A DNA stretch of 64,000 nt from Glebionis coronaria (lineage: Eukaryota; Streptophyta; Magnoliopsida; Asterales; Asteraceae): positions 1 through 64,000 of the forward strand of contig JANFOE010002210.1 in the NCBI GenBank assembly GCA_025667525.1. Reading direction: 5' to 3'. Positions 34,366 through 43,468 of the stretch are shown here, piece by piece. Both the position numbers and the translations under genes were made by a program. A model generated the notes under the pieces. It did no database searches. It saw nothing but the letters and a program-made list of their open reading frames with translations, and was not told the DNA's origin. The first letter of the stretch is position 1. Each line of letters begins with the position of its first letter.

Positions 34366-36880
34366 GTTACTTTGGGGAAGAAAACCTAATATTGGTTTTC
34401 TCAGACCTTTTGGTTGTCATGTAGTAGTTTTGGATACTAGTGATGCCTTAGGGAAATTTAGTGCAAAAGGTGATGAGGGTTACTTCATGGGGTATTCAGT
34501 CCAGAGCAAGGGTTATAGGGTTTATCTTAAAGAGGACAAACGTATAGTTGAAAGAGTACATGTTAGATTTTTAGAGAATAAACCTAGTGATCCTGAAAGT
34601 GGTCCTAATTGGTTGTTTGACTTGGAACCTTTATCTAGAACTTTAAATTATATGCCTGTCACTAATCCAGACATTGTGAAGGTAACTTCAAATGTTTTGG
34701 AGGAAGAAGTTGTTGATGTTTCAGGTACTCAGGTTCATGAAAAGGTTGGATCACAAGCAGAAAAGACATCTCCTATCCAAGAATATGTTACCATTCCCAT
34801 TTGGACAGATGCTTTTGCTGCTGCTGCTGCTACTGGACAAGATAATGGTGGTTTCCAAGTACCACCAGATACAAACATGCATGGTCCTTCAGGCGCTGAC
34901 AAAGGCAAATCTAGCGCTGACAAGACCAATTCAGACGTTGATGGCTCAGACGTTGACAACAACAGTTCAAGCGTTGTTAGCCCAAGCGCTGACAAACAAG
35001 ATTCAGGCATTGACAACAATTCTGCCCATCTTTTTTCTTCAAATTTTGAACAAGGTGAACCTTCCAATATTTATGAAGAGGTTCATCCTCATGTTGATGG
35101 AAGAGAGTCTGATGAAGAGGACATTAGCAATATGGAGAATGAGGTTGAGGACACCAGACTTTTTGAAGGAGGAGTTCTCGCTTCCACAATGAAGAATCAC
35201 CCCCCTTCCCAGATCATTGGTGATATTATGACTCCAGTTCAGACTAGAAGATCTCATCAAGGTATTGGTGGGTTTATTGCTAATATACACAAGAAGGTTG
35301 ATATCCCTCTTGTGCAAGCATGTTTGTTTGCATGTTTTCTGTCACAAGAAGAACCTAAGAAAATATTTGATGCTCTCAAAGAACCAAGTTGGGTGGAAGC
35401 GATGCAGGATGAGCTTCACCAATTTGCAATTCAGGATGTTTGGGAGCTGGTTGATTGTCCTAGATATGTCAGACCTATAGGGACAAGATGGGTTCTCAGG
35501 AACAAAAGAGATGAAAGAGGCATTGTGGTCAGAAACAAGGCAAGGTTAGTGGCTCAAGGTTATACACAAGAGGAGGGGATAGACTATGAGGAGGTCTTTG
35601 CACCAGTAGCAAGGATTGAAGCTATTAGGATTTTTCTAGCCTATGCATCCTACATGGGCTTCACTGTCTATCAAATGGATGTCAAGAGTGCCTTTCTCTA
35701 TGGCACCATTATTGAGGAAGTATATGTAATGCAACCTCCTGGTTTTGAGGATCCAGAGCATCCAGATAAAGTGTATAGAGTCAAAAAGGCTATGTATGGC
35801 CTTCATCAAACCCCAAGAGCATGGTATGGTACTTTGTCTACCTATTTGGTGGACAATGGATTCAAGAGGGGCACCATAGATCAGACACTATTTACAAAGA
35901 AGAAAGGCAAGCATGTGTTGCTTGTCCAGGTCTATGTTGATGATATCATTTTTGGGTCTACTGATCCAAAGATGAGTGAGGATTTCTCCAAGCTTATGAC
36001 AGACAAATTCAAGATGAGTGCTATGGGGGAGATGAACTTCTTTCTTGGTTTACAAGTTCAGCAGAAAGAGGATGGTATCTTCATCTCCCAAGACAAATAT
36101 GTTGCTGAGATCTTGAAGAAGTTTGGGTTTTCTCCACATGAAAAGAGGGCTACTACTCCTATGGAAAGAGAATACCCTTGGGGAAAGATTGGAGATGGAA
36201 AAGATGTTGATGTCCGGCATTATAGATCCATGATTGGATCCTTGATGTATCTTACTGCCTCTAGACCTGACATCATGTTTGCTGTGTGTGCTTGTGCACG
36301 CCATCAAGTGACTCCCAAAGAATGTCACCTTTATGCTGTGAAGAGGATCTTTAGGTATCTAAGATGCTATCCTAGTCTTGGTTTGTGGTACCCAAAGGAT
36401 TCACCATTGGAGCTGATTGCATATTCAGACAGTGATTATGGAGGTGATAAATTTGATAGGAAATCCACAACTGGTGGATGTCAGTTTCTTGGAAGCAGGT
36501 TGATATCTTGGCAATGCAAGAAACAAACAATGGTGGCTAATTCTACAACTGAAGCAGAGTATGTGGCTGCAGCTGCTTTTTGTGGCCAAGTGTTGTGGAT
36601 TCAGAACCAGCTGTTGGACTATGGGTACAATTTCATGCATACTAAGATCTTTGTTGACAATAATAGTACTTTATGCATCATTAAGAATACTGTACATCAT
36701 TCTAAAACTAAACACATAGAAATTAGACACCATTTTATAAGAGATTGCTTTGAGAAAGGTTTAATACAACTAGATAGGGTTGACACTGAGGAAAATGTGT
36801 CAGATTTATTAACTAAACCTTTTGATGCTGGGAGATTTCAATACTTGGTAACAAGTATTGGAATGGTCAATCTCACATAA
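34346..36880 (+). CDS. pol: integrase C-terminus, linker, reverse transcriptase and RNase H
   Basis: The first in-frame ATG is at 34430, but homology begins upstream ([14 protein letters not shown]), so this is the rest of the polyprotein. The integrase tail ([26 protein letters not shown]) is followed by an acidic Ser-rich linker (about 34680-35200). Reverse transcriptase starts at [15 protein letters not shown]; it holds [41 protein letters not shown] and the catalytic YVDD at about 35932-35943. RNase H holds [21 protein letters not shown] and [17 protein letters not shown]. The frame is open for 816 codons to TAA at 36878-36880. The linker contains seven copies of the phased motif. Confidence 0.92.
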   Translation, partial: QNKTPYELLWGRKPNIGFLRPFGCHVVVLDTSDALGKFSAKGDEGYFMGYSVQSKGYRVYLKEDKRIVERVHVRFLENKPSDPESGPNWLFDLEPLSRTLNYMPVTNPDIVKVTSNVLEEEVVDVSGTQVHEKVGSQAEKTSPIQEYVTIPIWTDAFAAAAATGQDNGGFQVPPDTNMHGPSGADKGKSSADKTNSDVDGSDVDNNSSSVVSPSADKQDSGIDNNSAHLFSSNFEQGEPSNIYEEVHPHVDGRESDEEDISNMENEVEDTRLFEGGVLASTMKNHPPSQIIGDIMTPVQTRRSHQGIGGFIANIHKKVDIPLVQACLFACFLSQEEPKKIFDALKEPSWVEAMQDELHQFAIQDVWELVDCPRYVRPIGTRWVLRNKRDERGIVVRNKARLVAQGYTQEEGIDYEEVFAPVARIEAIRIFLAYASYMGFTVYQMDVKSAFLYGTIIEEVYVMQPPGFEDPEHPDKVYRVKKAMYGLHQTPRAWYGTLSTYLVDNGFKRGTIDQTLFTKKKGKHVLLVQVYVDDIIFGSTDPKMSEDFSKLMTDKFKMSAMGEMNFFLGLQVQQKEDGIFISQDKYVAEILKKFGFSPHEKRATTPMEREYPWGKIGDGKDVDVRHYRSMIGSLMYLTASRPDIMFAVCACARHQVTPKECHLYAVKRIFRYLRCYPSLGLWYPKDSPLELIAYSDSDYGGDKFDRKSTTGGCQFLGSRLISWQCKKQTMVANSTTEAEYVAAAAFCGQVLWIQNQLLDYGYNFMHTKIFVDNNSTLCIIKNTVHHSKTKHIEIRHHFIRDCFEKGLIQLDRVDTEENVSDLLTKPFDAGRFQYLVTSIGMVNLT
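34891..35020 (+). repeat. Phased motif array in the pol linker
   Basis: The C of the motif core lies at 34894, 34915, 34936, 34951, 34972, 34987 and 35008: spacing 21, 21, 15, 21, 15, 21. The first five copies follow the same 21-21-15-21 pattern as the LTR array. It is translated as SADK, DVDG, DVDN, SVVS, SADK and GIDN, always in one frame. Confidence 0.9.
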
Positions 36881-36978
36881 CATGCGTTTTGGAGTCTTTT
36901 TGTAAAAGTATGTACAGGATGATGCATTATTATTGTTGGTCTTATTGATGATTTAGATTTTCCACTATATTTTTCTAA

Positions 36979-37095
36979 CACTGACAAAGGTTGCTTGAAC
37001 ACTGATAAGTGTTTTTGTAACGTTGTCAGCAATATAATTGCCTAACGCTGACAAAGCTTCCCTCAACGCTGTTATGTGTTATCGGGGCGTTGTCA
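36979..37095 (+). repeat. Phased motif cluster in the pol 3' spacer
   Basis: The core C positions are 36979, 37000, 37021, 37046, 37067 and 37088, with spacing 21, 21, 25, 21, 21. This DNA is non-coding, so the 21-bp rhythm here cannot be due to protein constraint at present. Confidence 0.85.
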
Positions 37096-37741
37096 GCAAC
37101 AATGTTAGTTTTGTGGTTTTCAATCTAAATGTGCAGATGGTGTTAGCAGTATACCATTGGATACAGAGTTGCTTATGGATCAATGGAGAAGCATTTGGAC
37201 AAGTTTTTATTTATGGATGATGGTTGGAATGTTTCATTCCTATCTTGACATAAATTTTTTATGTTCATGCATGATTTTAGCAAATCTTTTGTATCATAGT
37301 TTAAGGGGAGGTTTTAGGAACCTTTAGGATGTTTGGGTATCCATATGATACTCTTATCACAATTCTAGATTGTGTCCTCAGGTGAGTATGAGTTAGTTTT
37401 ACTAAATCATGAGGCACTGTAGCATGCATAGTATATCAACTTTGCATGCTGCCAAGACATTTTTGGCCTAGAATTGGTTGTGGTCTGTTGGGAGACTTGG
37501 GAATAATTTTGTTATGGGATTTACCTTGGAGTAACAAGGAATTTTGTAAGGTAACTTGGTTGTTAAGAGTTTTGGTTAGCAAGGGACACTAGAGGACTGT
37601 TATGTCTATCTTGCTTTTGCAAGTGTGCATAACTGGACAGTGCTTGCCGCCCTATAATAATTATCAACTTTTGGTTATCTTCTCTAGGATAAATTACTTG
37701 TTAAGGTCATTTTTCATTTTTAAAACATTTTTATTTTTGGA

Positions 37742-37860
37742 CACTGACAAGAATTTTTCTAAGCGTTGTTGTGACCAAATTGGACGCTGACATGGCTATA
37801 GGCAAACGTTAACAAGATTATAGCCGTTGGGCGTTGATAGGTTATTTTTGACCGTTGACA
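37742..37860 (+). repeat. Second motif cluster in the pol 3' spacer
   Basis: Core positions 37742, 37764, 37785, 37807, 37832 and 37853 give spacing of 22, 21, 22, 25 and 21. It is slightly out of phase compared with the other arrays. The cluster lies about 170-290 bp upstream of the TATA box of the extra ORF. Confidence 0.75.
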
Positions 37861-38033
37861 CTCAATGGGACCTACCCAGTTGTTACTTTTTGACATATTT
37901 TCAAGCCGTAATTTTAGGAGTTGTTACTTTCATTTAATGCATGAGATAACTTATAACTTTTTCAATATTTTCATGATTGATTTTTGAAAATATTTGCCTA
38001 TTTTTGGGCCAATCACATGCATTCTTTTTCTCC

Positions 38034-38040
38034 TATAAAT
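38034..38040 (+). promoter_or_regulatory. Putative internal promoter of the extra ORF
   Basis: TATAAAT stands 21 bases after a CCAAT box (38009-38013) and 97 bases before the ATG at 38137. The region between is rich in TTCTTC/CTTC, as in plant 5' untranslated regions. The ATG context (TCAATGGC) is favourable in plants. Confidence 0.5.
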
Positions 38041-38136
38041 TTGGCTCCTATTTTAAACAGGGTATCTATATTTCTTCTCTAACACTTTTCTCTTATCAAC
38101 TTCATCTTCTTCACTTAAAATTAACAGCTTTCATCA

Positions 38137-41112
38137 ATGGCACCAAAGTTTAAACCAACAGAATTGGAATTGGGGTTCAGATCTCAACACAACATGATTG
38201 CATATCTTGATGCTGATGATACTCTGTTTCCTCAATACACACAAATGGTGGCGTATTTGAACGCATCCCCATTAAGGTATGCTCTTTCTCATGCACCACT
38301 CATTCCAGTCACACACATTAAGCAATTTTGGAACACTGTTAGTTCCTCAACAGTTCATGGAGTGACCACATTGACTTCTATTGTTCATGGGAGCCCTTGG
38401 GTGGTTACTGAGGCTTTGGTACGCCAAGCCTTGCATCTTGATGATGCTGATGGTATAGCCACCCTTCCCATACATGAAATAGAACAAGGGCTTAGGGCTT
38501 TGGGATATCCTTTTCCTGATGAAGGTACTGTAAATAAGTATCATAAGCAGGAATTTCCCCCAGCCTGGAAGTACCTCATACATGTCCTCCTTCAATGTTT
38601 GAGTCCCAAATGCACTGCACACAATGAGATCAATAGATCCATTGCAAGCGCTATTGTGTGCATTGCAACAGGGCAAAAATTTAATTATTCTAAAATGATT
38701 TTTGAGGGGATGTGTAAAAACAAGGGGAACAAAATGACTTTAGCTTATCCTCGTTTTCTGCAAATGGTTTTTGATGTTCAAGGTTACTGCTCAAGGGATC
38801 ACAATGATTTTTATAAGATCCCTGAGCAAAAGAAAGCAATTTTTATGAAGATGAACTCACCACCCCATAGAGACCTACCTTTAACCCAAGCCATGCTTGC
38901 TGTTATTGCAGCAGCACAACCCCAACCAGACCCCCAACCTCAAATTGACCCTCAACCACAACTTGAACCAATTCCTGAACCTTTACCTTCACTTGAACAA
39001 ATGCAAATTGACTCAGAATCCTTCAACGCTGACACACTCAATGTTGGCGTTGATGTGCCTATTTCCAACGCTGACACACAACCTTCACACACCCAAACAC
39101 CCCTTAACCAACCCACATCCACCCATTCTTCCACACCATCTTCCACACCCCCTGAATATAGGTTGATGAAACGCCAAAGGACTACTGGAGTGTTCTCCTC
39201 TGGTGGTCCTAGCCATGTAGCAGAGAGAACCACCACCACAAGTGTGGCTGTTGACCTGGATGAGGCTAGGATTATTGGTTCTAGCTTAGATGCTGGCCAA
39301 GGCAGTCCCACCATCATTAAGTCCTCATCCATGCCCAATGAATCTGACTTGGGAGGTCAAATCCCCATTTTAGAAGAGGGCAGACTGGAACCAATGACTC
39401 TTATGGAATTGAAGGCAGTCTGCATAAGCTTGCAAAAGCAAAATGCAGACTTAGTACAAGTTGTCAGCTCACAAGGCCTTGAACTCAAGCAATTGAGGGA
39501 GAGGATTGTTGTTTTGGAAAGTGATCGTGCTAGGAAGGGTATGGAGGAATCTTCCAAAGGGGAGGAAGCTCCAATAAATCTGAGTGATAAGGGCAACCAT
39601 GATGGTCAATCAATGGATGTTGCTGAGGCCCTTACAACTTTGAAGAAACAAACAGGTTTTGATACGTCCTTAGTCTCTCCTACCAACTTAAATTTGTCAT
39701 TTACAGCTATGTTGAGAGAGGTTACAAAAGGCGCTGAGGGAGGATATTTGGGCGTTGACAAGGAAAGTTTGGACGCTGACAGAAATATTTTGGGCGCTGA
39801 TAGGACAAAGTTGGGCGTTGACAGACCTGCACATGAAGGTGATGTATCCCAGTCATCATCTATCATTAAGGAGGTTTCTACTCAGGTATCACCATCTATC
39901 TTACCAACCATTGCACCATCAGATAAGGGTAAGGGTATTTTGGTAGAAGAGAGTGTTCCAAAGGATGCAGCTCAAGTTGAGTTTGATAGAAGATTAGCTG
40001 AACAAATGATGGAACAAGATGAAAAGGAAAAGTCACCATTTGTTGTGACTTCAGAAGAAGGAAGTGATGGAGCTAGCTCAGACTCAAGTGTGATGATTAT
40101 AGAACCAGAGAGGCTTGAGTATGGTGATGAGTTTGCTAGGGAAAAGTTGAGAGAATTGAAATTGCAGGTTGACTTTGACATGCCAGAGGTGGTTCAAATG
40201 TATCATGCTTGGGAAGACAGATGCATGGAGAATCCATACTTGACCATTTCAGATCAAATATGGGGTTTGGAGATTCTACTTAGAGTTCAGAAGGATTGCC
40301 AGGTAATTTTGAAACACAAGGCAAGCAATATTCTCTCAGAGTTGAAAAGGGATGGAAGGGAGCTCTACTTTATGTTGCTCAGATGTCATGGAGTTGGATG
40401 GACATATCAGAAGTTGAAGGCTTTGACATTTGATGAGTTGGAAAACAAGGCTTATCCTATTTGGGTGAGAGTGCAGGAAGCAAACACTCTCAGACTTCTT
40501 TCAGATGAAAGAAAGGAGGAACTTTCAGAAGAAATGGAACTCAAGAAAGCTATGATTGTTCCCAGGCCAGTGAAGAAGGGAATTTCATTTGAGTTTCCAA
40601 AAGATATGGATCCACTATATCCAAGTGAAGCAGTTATAAGAAAGAGCCTCAAGCTCTCCCCATTAGAAGCTTCAGATATGGTGCAAGTGTTACCATTAGA
40701 TTCCAGGAACCCAATTGTGAGCTATGAAGAAGATGAATGTGGGTTTTGGAAGATTGGCAGATTTGGCAAGGAGGTACACACTTTTACCACTCTCATATCT
40801 TTGTTTGCAAGTTGTGATAGAGAAGACTTGGTGGACCTTTGGAGGTTGCTGGAGACCAAGTATGAGGCTGAAGCACCAACTTCAGCTAATGGAATAAAAC
40901 TTTGGACCACATTCAAAAGAATGTGTGGACCAAAAGATGAGGATCCTGCAATATGGAAGGATCTTGAAGATGACCTCAGTGGTCTTCAATGGAGGTTATA
41001 TTCAGCTGTAGGTGTATACCATTTGAGTTCTACAAAGTTTGCTGAGTATCTGCTTGTGGATGGTCAGTATTTCATATCCAAAGCTATTTTGGAGAAGATG
41101 AAGGACACTTAG
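38137..41112 (+). CDS. Extra ORF of the SIRE-type element (991 aa), function unknown
   Basis: An intact ORF in the position where SIRE-type elements carry an additional or env-like gene. Residues about 1-235 form a globular domain with QMVAYLNASPLRYALSHAPL, HIKQFWNTV, FPPAWKYLIHVLLQCLSPK, FNYSKMIFEGM and YPRFLQMVFD. I recall related sequence in extra ORFs of Asteraceae copia elements, without known function. Residues about 255-345 are Pro/Gln/Thr-rich; about 420-475 form a coiled coil (LKAVCISLQKQNADLVQ...). The stretch about 525-690 is acidic and holds phased-motif heptads (GVDK, DADR, GADR, GVDR). About 690-990 is a second, Trp-rich globular part. I see no signal peptide or membrane helix, so an envelope role is not supported. 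It has no stop or frameshift, unlike gag and pol. Confidence 0.85.
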   Translation: MAPKFKPTELELGFRSQHNMIAYLDADDTLFPQYTQMVAYLNASPLRYALSHAPLIPVTHIKQFWNTVSSSTVHGVTTLTSIVHGSPWVVTEALVRQALHLDDADGIATLPIHEIEQGLRALGYPFPDEGTVNKYHKQEFPPAWKYLIHVLLQCLSPKCTAHNEINRSIASAIVCIATGQKFNYSKMIFEGMCKNKGNKMTLAYPRFLQMVFDVQGYCSRDHNDFYKIPEQKKAIFMKMNSPPHRDLPLTQAMLAVIAAAQPQPDPQPQIDPQPQLEPIPEPLPSLEQMQIDSESFNADTLNVGVDVPISNADTQPSHTQTPLNQPTSTHSSTPSSTPPEYRLMKRQRTTGVFSSGGPSHVAERTTTTSVAVDLDEARIIGSSLDAGQGSPTIIKSSSMPNESDLGGQIPILEEGRLEPMTLMELKAVCISLQKQNADLVQVVSSQGLELKQLRERIVVLESDRARKGMEESSKGEEAPINLSDKGNHDGQSMDVAEALTTLKKQTGFDTSLVSPTNLNLSFTAMLREVTKGAEGGYLGVDKESLDADRNILGADRTKLGVDRPAHEGDVSQSSSIIKEVSTQVSPSILPTIAPSDKGKGILVEESVPKDAAQVEFDRRLAEQMMEQDEKEKSPFVVTSEEGSDGASSDSSVMIIEPERLEYGDEFAREKLRELKLQVDFDMPEVVQMYHAWEDRCMENPYLTISDQIWGLEILLRVQKDCQVILKHKASNILSELKRDGRELYFMLLRCHGVGWTYQKLKALTFDELENKAYPIWVRVQEANTLRLLSDERKEELSEEMELKKAMIVPRPVKKGISFEFPKDMDPLYPSEAVIRKSLKLSPLEASDMVQVLPLDSRNPIVSYEEDECGFWKIGRFGKEVHTFTTLISLFASCDREDLVDLWRLLETKYEAEAPTSANGIKLWTTFKRMCGPKDEDPAIWKDLEDDLSGLQWRLYSAVGVYHLSSTKFAEYLLVDGQYFISKAILEKMKDT
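39027..39080 (+). repeat. Phased motif triplet in the extra ORF
   Basis: Core positions 39027, 39048 and 39069 are exactly 21 bp apart; they are read as NADT, GVDV and NADT. Confidence 0.85.
39732..39830 (+). repeat. Phased motif array of five copies in the extra ORF
   Basis: Core positions 39732, 39753, 39774, 39795 and 39816 are spaced by exactly 21 bp. They are read as GAEG, GVDK, DADR, GADR and GVDR, giving a clean seven-residue repeat. Confidence 0.92.
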
Positions 41113-41260
41113 CTAGAGATAGATTATTCAAGTGACGTGGCAAAAGATTTGATTAGATTTATTCATTACCAATATGAGAAGGTTTGTAAGATTCCTCCTA
41201 GTCCTTAATGCTTATTCAGAAACTTGATCATAAGAGTGGATATCAAGTTTAGGGGAGGAT
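41113..41260 (+). other. 3' end of the interior and polypurine tract
   Basis: Short non-coding tail after the extra ORF. TTTAGGGGAGGAT at 41248-41260 directly precedes the 3' LTR and is the plus-strand primer. Confidence 0.8.
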
Positions 41261-41776
41261 TGTTGGGAATAAATTAAGGCCAGATCACTTGAGCGCTGAC
41301 AAGAACAAAACAAGCGTTGACAAGAACAAAACAAGCGCTGACAGCTCAAGCGTTGACAAGTTAAAGTCAAGCGTTGACACATTGAAGACAGGCACTGATG
41401 GAAGATATATTCTACACGTTTATTATATTCTAGAATACTTCTAGTAAGGATAGAAACGACAATGTATTTTCTATATTTATCTTTACCTAGAATAGCTGAT
41501 ACGTAGATTATTGTACAAGGCTTCTTATGTCTATAAAAGAAGACCTTTAGGTTATAAGTTACATATAAGTTTTCATTCGTAAACTACTTTCATTGTAAGC
41601 AAGTTTGATATTGATAATCAAAGTGAAAGTTTGTTTATATCATTGTGTGTTCTTGTTTAAGTGTTAAATTCCGCATAACACTTAGATTCATAAGCATATA
41701 CAAAGGTTTCTCTACGTGTATCACTTGATCTAATCTCGTATACACAAAGCTAATCGATCTAAGTTTGGGATCAACA
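41261..41776 (+). repeat. 3' LTR of the SIRE-type copia element
   Basis: 516 bp, same ends and length as the 5' LTR. TATA box at 41532-41539; the phased motif array starts at 41293. Target duplication TTTCT follows at 41777-41781. Confidence 0.93.
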
Positions 41777-41781
41777 TTTCT

Positions 41782-41866
41782 CTCGTTGGGTATTGCAATG
41801 AAGGCAAATACAAAGGAATCATCTACGAGTACATGTCTAACGGGAATTTAGAAATGCATCTATCTG
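41782..41866 (+). pseudogene. Receptor-kinase exon, second part after the copia insertion
   Basis: It continues the exon cut at 29806: LVGYCNEGKYKGIIYEYMSN then GNLEMHLSG, kinase subdomains IV-V with the hinge YEYMSNGNL. Donor GTATTT at 41867. This exon has no lesion apart from the insertion. Confidence 0.82.
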
Positions 41867-42016
41867 GTATTTGTCATCCGTGACACTTCCTCTAGAATTT
41901 AAATAATATCAAAATTTTAATCTTGGCAAGGATTACAAGCTTGTCGGTACTTATAAGTTTAAAGTGGATTAAGGTATTCCACATGTAAAATTAACAATAT
42001 TACATAAATTTAGCAG

Positions 42017-42079
42017 ATACCTGTTCAAGTGTCTTGAATTGGGAAGAAAGACTACAAATAGGATGTCATGCAGCACATG
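42017..42079 (+). pseudogene. Receptor-kinase exon: [13 protein letters not shown] segment
   Basis: After TTTAGCAG the exon gives [21 protein letters not shown], the usual W-x-x-R-L-x-I-A-x-x-A-A block. Donor GTCAGT at 42080. Confidence 0.78.
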
Positions 42080-42154
42080 GTCAGTACAGAATAGAAATTT
42101 AATTTTGGCTTCAATGATTATGAGTGTTAACCATATGGATCGTTCTATGTTTAG

Positions 42155-42334
42155 GGCTAGAGTACCTGCATCATGGTTGATAATCCATAGAGATATCAAG
42201 TGCAACAACATCTTACTGAATGAAACATTCCAGGCGAAATTAGGTGACTTTGGGTTGTCCAAAGCTTTTCCAGTGGAAGGTGGTACCCATATTTCAACAG
42301 TAGTTGCCGGAACCCCTGGGTACCTCGACCCTGA
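42155..42334 (+). pseudogene. Receptor-kinase exon: catalytic loop and activation segment
   Basis: It starts GLEYLHHG. A small deletion near 42176-42180 then removes the usual CxPP residues and shifts the frame. [13 protein letters not shown] (catalytic loop) is intact, as are [10 protein letters not shown] (magnesium-binding DFG) and [13 protein letters not shown] with the preceding Arg marks an RD-type kinase. Donor GTGAGT at 42335; the next exon is about 19 kb further on. Confidence 0.83.
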
Positions 42335-42456
42335 GTGAGTTTCCTTGATCTTAGCTAACAAATTTATGTCATGCCAATAAGAAACAACTAATTCCATGAA
42401 AACTATATTACATACTAAGAACGCTCTTAATTATAAATTGAACATAATACTTATAT

Positions 42457-43468
42457 TGTTGGGATATGCGATCATTTAGCCATCGGAAATACGTGAGCAT
42501 ATCGGGGGCACACACTCAATGCGGAGAACACACTTTTATTATACGTTTTATTATTTATAATTAAACGCTTAATAAAAAACTTCACTTATTATTTAATTAA
42601 CGGTGGTTAAATTAATTAACGAGGTTTAATTAATTTATCGTGAGTGCGTTATTTAAATTTGGGAACAAAAATTGGTTCTAGAATATATCTCGCCTTAATC
42701 GGCCGAATATATTCACTAGGGTTCTAGAATATTTTTTTTGTTACTTGTTTGGAAACTAAATAACTTTAGTTATTTGATTAGGAATATAATTGCCTAATTA
42801 AGATTTCTTGGAGTAGGGACCAAGTAAATTTGAGGAGGTGGAAAAAGTATAAATACAATCCCACACCCCCTCACAAAATTCGTCCTACCCCTCCCCTTGG
42901 TGTCGTCCGATCGCCACACACAAACCAAAGAATCCCTTAAACCCTAAAATCACCTAAAGTGTAAACCTTTGCAAGATCGACTACTTTTGGTACTCCCTTG
43001 TGAAGTTTCTAAACCTAATACTAAACTCTTGATCATCATATCAAGGTTTTAATCCCTTTGGTTTTTCCCCTTGTGGTTAGTCGACATACATAAACCCTAA
43101 TTAGGTTTTATGAGATTTTGGGTAATCAATCTTGTAACGTTCTATAAACCGATCCTTACGTAATCCCACTTAGGGTTTTGGATCTAGGGTTTCTAGTTAG
43201 AATATAAGTACACTAGTTGTTCGAGAAGTGAAGTTACCACTAGCATCGTGGTGTGTTCGTTTGACGTGTCGTGTGAGCAAACGATGGAGACGGTAATTTA
43301 ACCCTTAAAGTTCAAGATCAAGATAAAGACGTATTAATTGATTTATTCAATTAATTAAAGGTTAGTTTTAAATTGTTTTTCTTATGTGTTTAATCATGTA
43401 TGTTACACTAGATCCATTCCGCTGCGTACTCGTAGTTAATGGTTTAACTAGTATTCAAAATTCCAACA
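42457..43468 (+). repeat. Left LTR of the old copia element
   Basis: 1012 bp, TGTTGGGATATGCGATC to AAAATTCCAACA. TATAAATA at 42848-42855 is a TATA box. It aligns with 49655-50613 and 61166-61220. Confidence 0.87.

Larger units (their letters stand above)
36881..38136 (+). other. Spacer between pol and the extra ORF, with internal promoter and motif copies
   Basis: There is no coding signal. Two clusters of the phased motif lie at 36979-37095 and 37742-37860. A CCAAT box at 38009-38013, TATAAAT at 38034-38040 and a pyrimidine-rich stretch (38060-38120) lead into the start codon at 38137, so the extra ORF may have its own transcript. Confidence 0.65.
29807..41776 (+). mobile_element. SIRE-type Ty1/copia retrotransposon with extra 991-residue ORF
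   Basis: The two 516-bp LTRs (29807-30322, 41261-41776) start TGTTGGGAAT and end GATCAACA. TTTCT is duplicated on both sides (29802-29806, 41777-41781). Order inside: Met-tRNA primer site, gag, protease, integrase, reverse transcriptase/RNase H, 1.3 kb spacer, large extra ORF, polypurine tract. Integrase before polymerase makes it copia. The length of 12 kb and an ORF after pol fit the SIRE/Maximus lineage. LTRs differ at only about five sites, so insertion is recent. Even so, gag and pol carry three in-frame TAG codons and frameshifts, while the extra ORF is intact. A 21-bp-spaced motif recurs along the whole element. Confidence 0.9.

Noticed and set aside
38137..41112. Extra copia ORF as a viral-type envelope gene
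   Set aside because: No signal peptide, membrane helix or cleavage pattern is visible; only its position matches an env gene.
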